DNA of 64,000 nucleotides, from assembly GCA_963753815.1 (NCBI GenBank), contig CAVWDU010000004.1, positions 186,001-250,000 of the forward strand. The letters run 5' to 3'. The notes under the pieces were generated by a model. It ran no database searches. It saw only the letters and a list, made by a program, of their open reading frames with translations, and was not told where the DNA came from. The stretch's first letter is position 1, and each line of letters opens with the position of its first letter. This DNA comes from CAVWDU01 sp963753815 (GTDB taxonomy: Bacteria; Pseudomonadota; Gammaproteobacteria; Pseudomonadales; Halieaceae). Shown here in pieces: positions 61,301-64,000 of this stretch. The translations under genes were made by a program, and so were the position numbers.

Positions 61301-62723
61301 GCTGGTCGAGGATGTCCCGCGCGCCCGCCTGTCGGGCAGGAGTGTGCACTGCGCACCGGCGCCACGCAGTGTAGCCACCGACAGGGACGGCCTCCACCCC
61401 ATACAGGCGGTGCTCAAGTGGCTGCCAGACATGACCCGGACGCGCTCGATGCTCGAGCGTTTTGCCGCTTCGCGCGAGCTTTATGGAGTTGAGGCTGCCT
61501 GCACGGAGGCCCCCGGTAGCGGCGCGGACTTCATTCAGTCCGGATGGGTTCCCGAAATGCCCTTCAACAGCTGTTGGCGCTTCCACGATACCCGGTACGG
61601 GCTGGTTTATGACACACACTTTTTCTTTCCTCATTACAAGTTCGCGGGCGGCGGCCACTACCTGGTGGTGTTCGGCTTGCTGGTAAGCCTGCTGCTTTTC
61701 CTGTGGTTTGCCACGCTGGGGTTTCTCAACCTGATTGCGCCCATACATCTCATCCAGGTAATCCGGGAGCGAGGCCGGCAGGAACTCTCGCTTGTGCCAC
61801 TGCGGCCGCGCACGTTCTACTCCGTGGTCCCGGCCTCGGTCGGTGACTCTGAAAAGCAGCGCCTGCACAACAGGCTCGTAGAGCAACTTGAGTTATCCTG
61901 GCTGGATGATAATGAACTGGGCCGGTTCCTCGCGGTCCGCGAGATGGGGGACCGCAGCCTGGTGCTGTTGCGCGATTTTGAAACCCTCATGGACGGTGAC
62001 CCGGCCGAGGAGTCCGTGCGCGGCTGGCTGCGTGAGCGGGAACAAAGCGGCGTGTTGTGCCTGCTGGTGGTATCCCGCCTCGACCTGCGCTACCTGCGCA
62101 CCCGGCAATTCCGCGGCGAAGAGCCCCCGGGTAGCGATGAGGACGACTGGGAGCACCTGTTAACCGACGCCACTTACGTGCCGTTCTACAAGCTGTCGGG
62201 TGAGATCGAGGCCGCGATGCGTTCAGGGCCACCTGCCGGCGACGGGGTAAACGATGACACGCTCTACATCACCAGTGTCGGCACCGGCATGGAGCCGCGG
62301 GACTACTTCCGCCAGTGGGAGCTGTCATCGCCTGACGAGCGCATCGCGCTGGCCAGCCTTGCCCACAACGGGGTGGCGAACATTTCCAACGTACCGAGCC
62401 TGTTCAGCTTGTATAGCCGCGGCCTGATCGCAGTCGCACCGCTGGGTCTCAAATTCCGCCTGCCGTCCTTCGCCAACTATGTGCGTCGGAAAATGCCCCG
62501 GGACCTGTTCAAGCAGGAGACCGCGCATTACCACGATGAAAAATGGCGTATCTTTCGCGCGCCCCTTTATATACTGCTCGGCGCGGTGACTTTGTTCCTG
62601 GCTTACTCGGTACAGGACGAACTGGCCAACGTGATCAAGGTGTTCGGCGGTTTCGGGGCGACCCTTGGCCTGCTCAAGTCGATTGGGGATCGCTACCAGT
62701 TTTCCGTCGACGACGGCGAATGA
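58368..62723 (+). CDS. Large multi-membrane protein with Cache-like periplasmic domains and degenerate STAND-like C-terminus
   Basis: I know no named family for this giant (1,451 codons from GTG 58368; 1,423 if it starts at CTG 58452). About nine transmembrane segments are seen, near residues 43-60, 340-360, 370-397, 745-775, 800-865 (two or three), 880-910, 1095-1125 and 1397-1415. Large periplasmic parts lie at about 61-340, 400-740 and 915-1090; the second, with ISSREYFQRV-like INVSSREYFQRVQRNQLW, recalls a double Cache sensor. The cytoplasmic C-terminus has a Walker-B-like SLVLLRDFETLMDGDP, a sensor-like VLCLLVVSRLDLRYL and a winged-helix segment (SSPDERIALASLAHNGVANI) as in STAND NTPases, but no Walker A. 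No kinase, GGDEF or HAMP domain was seen. Function unknown. Confidence 0.85.
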   Translation: MTFGTCCFRTLARIGGVDRSLTRSQEARLNLKPLKALVPHWSVVLVFILISALGFLYYATVQRSTDHLIARNFVYLNEVSAVLTETAEVALQLTRFADYYQCGKTASIGSNEAVACLRRRLVGNSPYVTADEQVTVTAETVTDATNAESAKSGLKTNIRVEPRGGSVTWTLRCDGGKGEDNSRTFTCQRAKLVVPFANIDGLVDAKAYFDTLLIADSDSGAVLFDSATLSQRERRLGTESEVFQSGSYARYNSIAGMLEQWRRLETVAATPAGTKSEDRPEPSTAVFNQSTIVPTPVGGVDYLSFVQPLSTSRLTDQTLLVIGMTRESDFDGARYALPLSTSAISLLLLVLLALSLSLIRIILIEENGVVGRWTLYTLIGSALGLVVLLTLVLSACSTWFTLEKWQDEDLERVADRLVTNFHSEVSEKVAAMRRAEDAFNGNCYPDKAKGDGKNAWKTACEASGALPAARQCEAKNLNCPESDPYCAGSSRKLVCTIDRVPQVATLFTLDTTGRQRGLYTTVNRSPFDAPINVSSREYFQRVQRNQLWSLGPTPGTNAGDATDTVDLFIDRIKSRSTGHLETVLSVRASEQVNWWLDGPGAHATDTKEEDSSADGSMPGSAGDRALETGIARAPFDKIRPTALVAITRLNALENTVLPAGFGFAVVANQTGEVLFHHQAGRSLLENFYDVTGHDLELKTHIATGLPGLMDLTYKGESVRAAVRSLNSLPLSVVTFYRYQPIRTLIFQFSVSAFIVSMLFLAYQFAVVGLLRWADLALFEPPMRNMETPVRPMWILNTSLAALAVAYLVAIWLAEGWPRLLLVLGGPWIVYAVARTLGARFLAWVVGGPSRAETSWRASVVLGARWSAFLMAILLGVLPTLAIFYESISLHEYGWRQLNNWSESRAMAGRLRDYEHDVGRYKTVKPAPSATAVNQALATESGFYLPHAALQVRPAAGPGLLADSGCRDGFGIKAASHRWLVEDVPRARLSGRSVHCAPAPRSVATDRDGLHPIQAVLKWLPDMTRTRSMLERFAASRELYGVEAACTEAPGSGADFIQSGWVPEMPFNSCWRFHDTRYGLVYDTHFFFPHYKFAGGGHYLVVFGLLVSLLLFLWFATLGFLNLIAPIHLIQVIRERGRQELSLVPLRPRTFYSVVPASVGDSEKQRLHNRLVEQLELSWLDDNELGRFLAVREMGDRSLVLLRDFETLMDGDPAEESVRGWLREREQSGVLCLLVVSRLDLRYLRTRQFRGEEPPGSDEDDWEHLLTDATYVPFYKLSGEIEAAMRSGPPAGDGVNDDTLYITSVGTGMEPRDYFRQWELSSPDERIALASLAHNGVANISNVPSLFSLYSRGLIAVAPLGLKFRLPSFANYVRRKMPRDLFKQETAHYHDEKWRIFRAPLYILLGAVTLFLAYSVQDELANVIKVFGGFGATLGLLKSIGDRYQFSVDDGE
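58441..58454 (+). promoter_or_regulatory. Strong ribosome-binding site in front of a CTG codon
   Basis: AGGAGG (58441-58446) is followed five bases later by CTG (58452-58454), in frame with the 1,451-codon reading frame and about 15 codons before its first transmembrane helix. No ATG, GTG or TTG lies at the proper spacing, so CTG may be the true start codon. Confidence 0.5.
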
Positions 62724-62748
62724 TCACCACAGTCAGCAAACATCGCGT

Positions 62749-64000
62749 TCAGGCGTTACGCCCCAGCACAGTGTCCAGCGCCGCGACGATGCGTTCGGCG
62801 TCAGCAACGTCGTTGTAGTGCAACAGTGAGAGCCTGACCACGCCATCGTCGCGGTCGATGCCGAGGTGGTCCAGCGCCCGGGGCGCGTAGAAGTCACCGT
62901 GCTCGGTGCCGATCCCCAGGGCCTGCAGTGCGCGGGTGACCTCTGCCGCCGTCTTCCCGCGCGGCTGGAACGCAATCGTGGGCGCCCGGTCGTCGTCCGC
63001 GCAATCGGCCTTACCCAGCAGCCTGACGTTCCCGCGCCCGCGCAGGTTGTCCAGCAGCAGGGCGGCGAGCCGCGACTCGTGGCGGTGGATGAGGCCGTGC
63101 AGGCGTTCCAGCCTCAGCCTGACGGGATCTTCAGGGCTGCCGCCATGGTGCCGGTACAGCGCTTCAAAGTAGTCCAGCACCCCGGCCGACGCCGCCACCT
63201 GGCTGTGTTGCGGGCCCGCCGGGTTATAGCGCTTGGCGTTCTGGTCGCGATTGAAGTAGTGGCTCTGTCCCTCGAGTTCGGATGACAGCTCCCGCCGCAC
63301 GTAGAGTATGCCCTGGTGCGGGCCGTAGACCTTGTACAGGCTGAACACGTAGAGGTCGACATCCAGCGCGCGCAGGTCAGCGATGTGGTGGGGAGCATAG
63401 GCGACGGCGTCGACACCGACCCGGGCCGGGCTCTGCCGCCGGATACGACGCACTAGTTCGGCGACCGGGTTTGCTGTGCCCATCAGATTGGAGCAATGGG
63501 TGAAAAACACCCAGCGCGTGTTCTCGTTCAGGAGGCCGTCGAGGTCGGCCGGGTCCAGCAGCCCCGTCTCGGGATCGATCGCCCACTCGCGCACCGTGGC
63601 GCCACGTTCCTCGGCCTTGCGTCGCCAGACACCGATATTGGTCTCGTGGTCCTGCTGCGTGACGATGATTTCATCCCCCGGCGCCCAGCGCGAGCCGATC
63701 GCTTGGGCCATGACGTAGGTGTTGGCCGACGTCGACGGGCCGATCGTCAGCTCTTCACGCGCGATGTTGAGTGCCTCCGCCCAGCCGTTGTAGGCCCGGT
63801 CCATAGCCTCGCCGGCTTCCCGCGATGGCGAAAACGCGGAGTAGGGCTGCACACGCATCGAGCGGTCGTAGGCCTCCGAAAGCGCCAGCACCTGTCGCGC
63901 GACGTAGCTGCCACCGGCATTGGAGCAGAAGACCTGGTCGGGATAGGCCCCGTACTGGGGAAACTGCTGCTGCACAAAGGCGACATCGAGTTCCGGCAGT
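62749..64000 (-). CDS. Class V aminotransferase, cysteine-desulfurase-like (5' end beyond window)
   Basis: At least 408 residues of a fold-type I PLP enzyme are present; the frame stays open to the window edge (LPELDVAFVQQQFPQYG), so the start codon is probably outside. It has the class V pattern: SSN-like FCSNAGGSYV, GPSTSANTYVMAQAI, QQDHETNIGVWRR, HCSNLMGTANPVAEL, VDAVAYAPHHIADLRALDVD and the PLP Lys in YVFSLYKVYGPHQGILYV. It resembles SufS/CsdA-like or kynureninase-like proteins. The Cys loop of true desulfurases was not seen at the usual place, so it may be another lyase or transaminase. It is convergent with the large membrane protein. Confidence 0.85.
   Translation of the reverse strand, partial: LPELDVAFVQQQFPQYGAYPDQVFCSNAGGSYVARQVLALSEAYDRSMRVQPYSAFSPSREAGEAMDRAYNGWAEALNIAREELTIGPSTSANTYVMAQAIGSRWAPGDEIIVTQQDHETNIGVWRRKAEERGATVREWAIDPETGLLDPADLDGLLNENTRWVFFTHCSNLMGTANPVAELVRRIRRQSPARVGVDAVAYAPHHIADLRALDVDLYVFSLYKVYGPHQGILYVRRELSSELEGQSHYFNRDQNAKRYNPAGPQHSQVAASAGVLDYFEALYRHHGGSPEDPVRLRLERLHGLIHRHESRLAALLLDNLRGRGNVRLLGKADCADDDRAPTIAFQPRGKTAAEVTRALQALGIGTEHGDFYAPRALDHLGIDRDDGVVRLSLLHYNDVADAERIVAALDTVLGRNA

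Noticed and set aside
60675..61886. Minus-strand open frame opposite the large membrane protein
   Set aside because: The plus-strand frame has transmembrane segments and continuous coding sense; this one has none.

Overview
The window is high-GC DNA (by eye well above 60%) from a Gram-negative bacterium. Two TonB-dependent receptors, an outer-membrane beta-barrel protein, a minC-minD-minE operon, DjlA, a sigma32-type heat-shock promoter and a complete aerobic phenylacetate (paa) locus point to a Gammaproteobacterium. An aquatic or marine lineage such as Halieaceae/Cellvibrionales is my inference from the TonB-receptor/sulfatase style of gene content; nothing here fixes the genus. No rRNA, tRNA, CRISPR array, integrase or transposase was recognised.

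Region 1 (1-28.9 kb) is an unusually broad phenylacetate module. paaX (repressor) diverges from paaK (CoA ligase). Next come a TonB receptor, a periplasmic protein that closely resembles true penicillin G acylase, and an amidase, so phenylacetyl-amides could be imported, cleaved and passed to PaaK. After a Spy/CpxP-like protein and an OPT transporter, a fused crotonase/3-hydroxyacyl-CoA dehydrogenase (probably doing the work of PaaF and PaaH) diverges from paaZ-paaG-paaI-paaJ-paaA-B-C-D-E. The operon continues into a haem-b membrane protein, a tetrahaem c3-like cytochrome, a DUF485/SSS symporter pair (probable phenylacetate permease) and a FeaR-like AraC regulator. The intergenic regions before paaK and paaZ share a candidate operator half-site.

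Region 2 (27.1-33.1 kb, minus strand) holds an MFS transporter, a PrnB-like (IDO/TDO superfamily) protein, a CPXCG zinc-ribbon-like peptide, a frameshifted NDH-2-like flavoprotein and an acyl-CoA synthetase. Region 3 (33.2-40.9 kb) has a truncated LuxR-type regulator remnant, a frameshifted SDR, a class III aminotransferase overlapping an APH-fold kinase (a likely kinase/phospho-lyase pair), then a TonB receptor and an arylsulfatase.

Region 4 (41-46.5 kb) has a DUF2914 membrane protein overlapping minC-minD-minE, a saccharopine-dehydrogenase-like protein, a small secreted protein, and an hsp20 gene with a sigma32 promoter and a ROSE-like RNA thermometer. Region 5 (46.6-51.2 kb) is repeat-rich: five 14-bp tandem repeats, a 30-bp inverted repeat, a secreted-protein gene broken by many frameshifts, a cytochrome P450 and REP-like palindromes. 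Region 6 (51.2-64 kb) has a second acyl-CoA synthetase, a beta-barrel protein, djlA behind a receiver-GNAT fusion, a carboxylesterase, a DSD1-type PLP enzyme, a 1,451-codon multi-membrane protein with a degenerate STAND-like C-terminus and a possible CTG start, and a class V aminotransferase cut by the window end.

Several frame breaks (about 30.12, 33.28, 33.92 and 47.1-48.8 kb) are single-base changes, some in homopolymers. They could be real decay or assembly errors; the sequence alone cannot tell.
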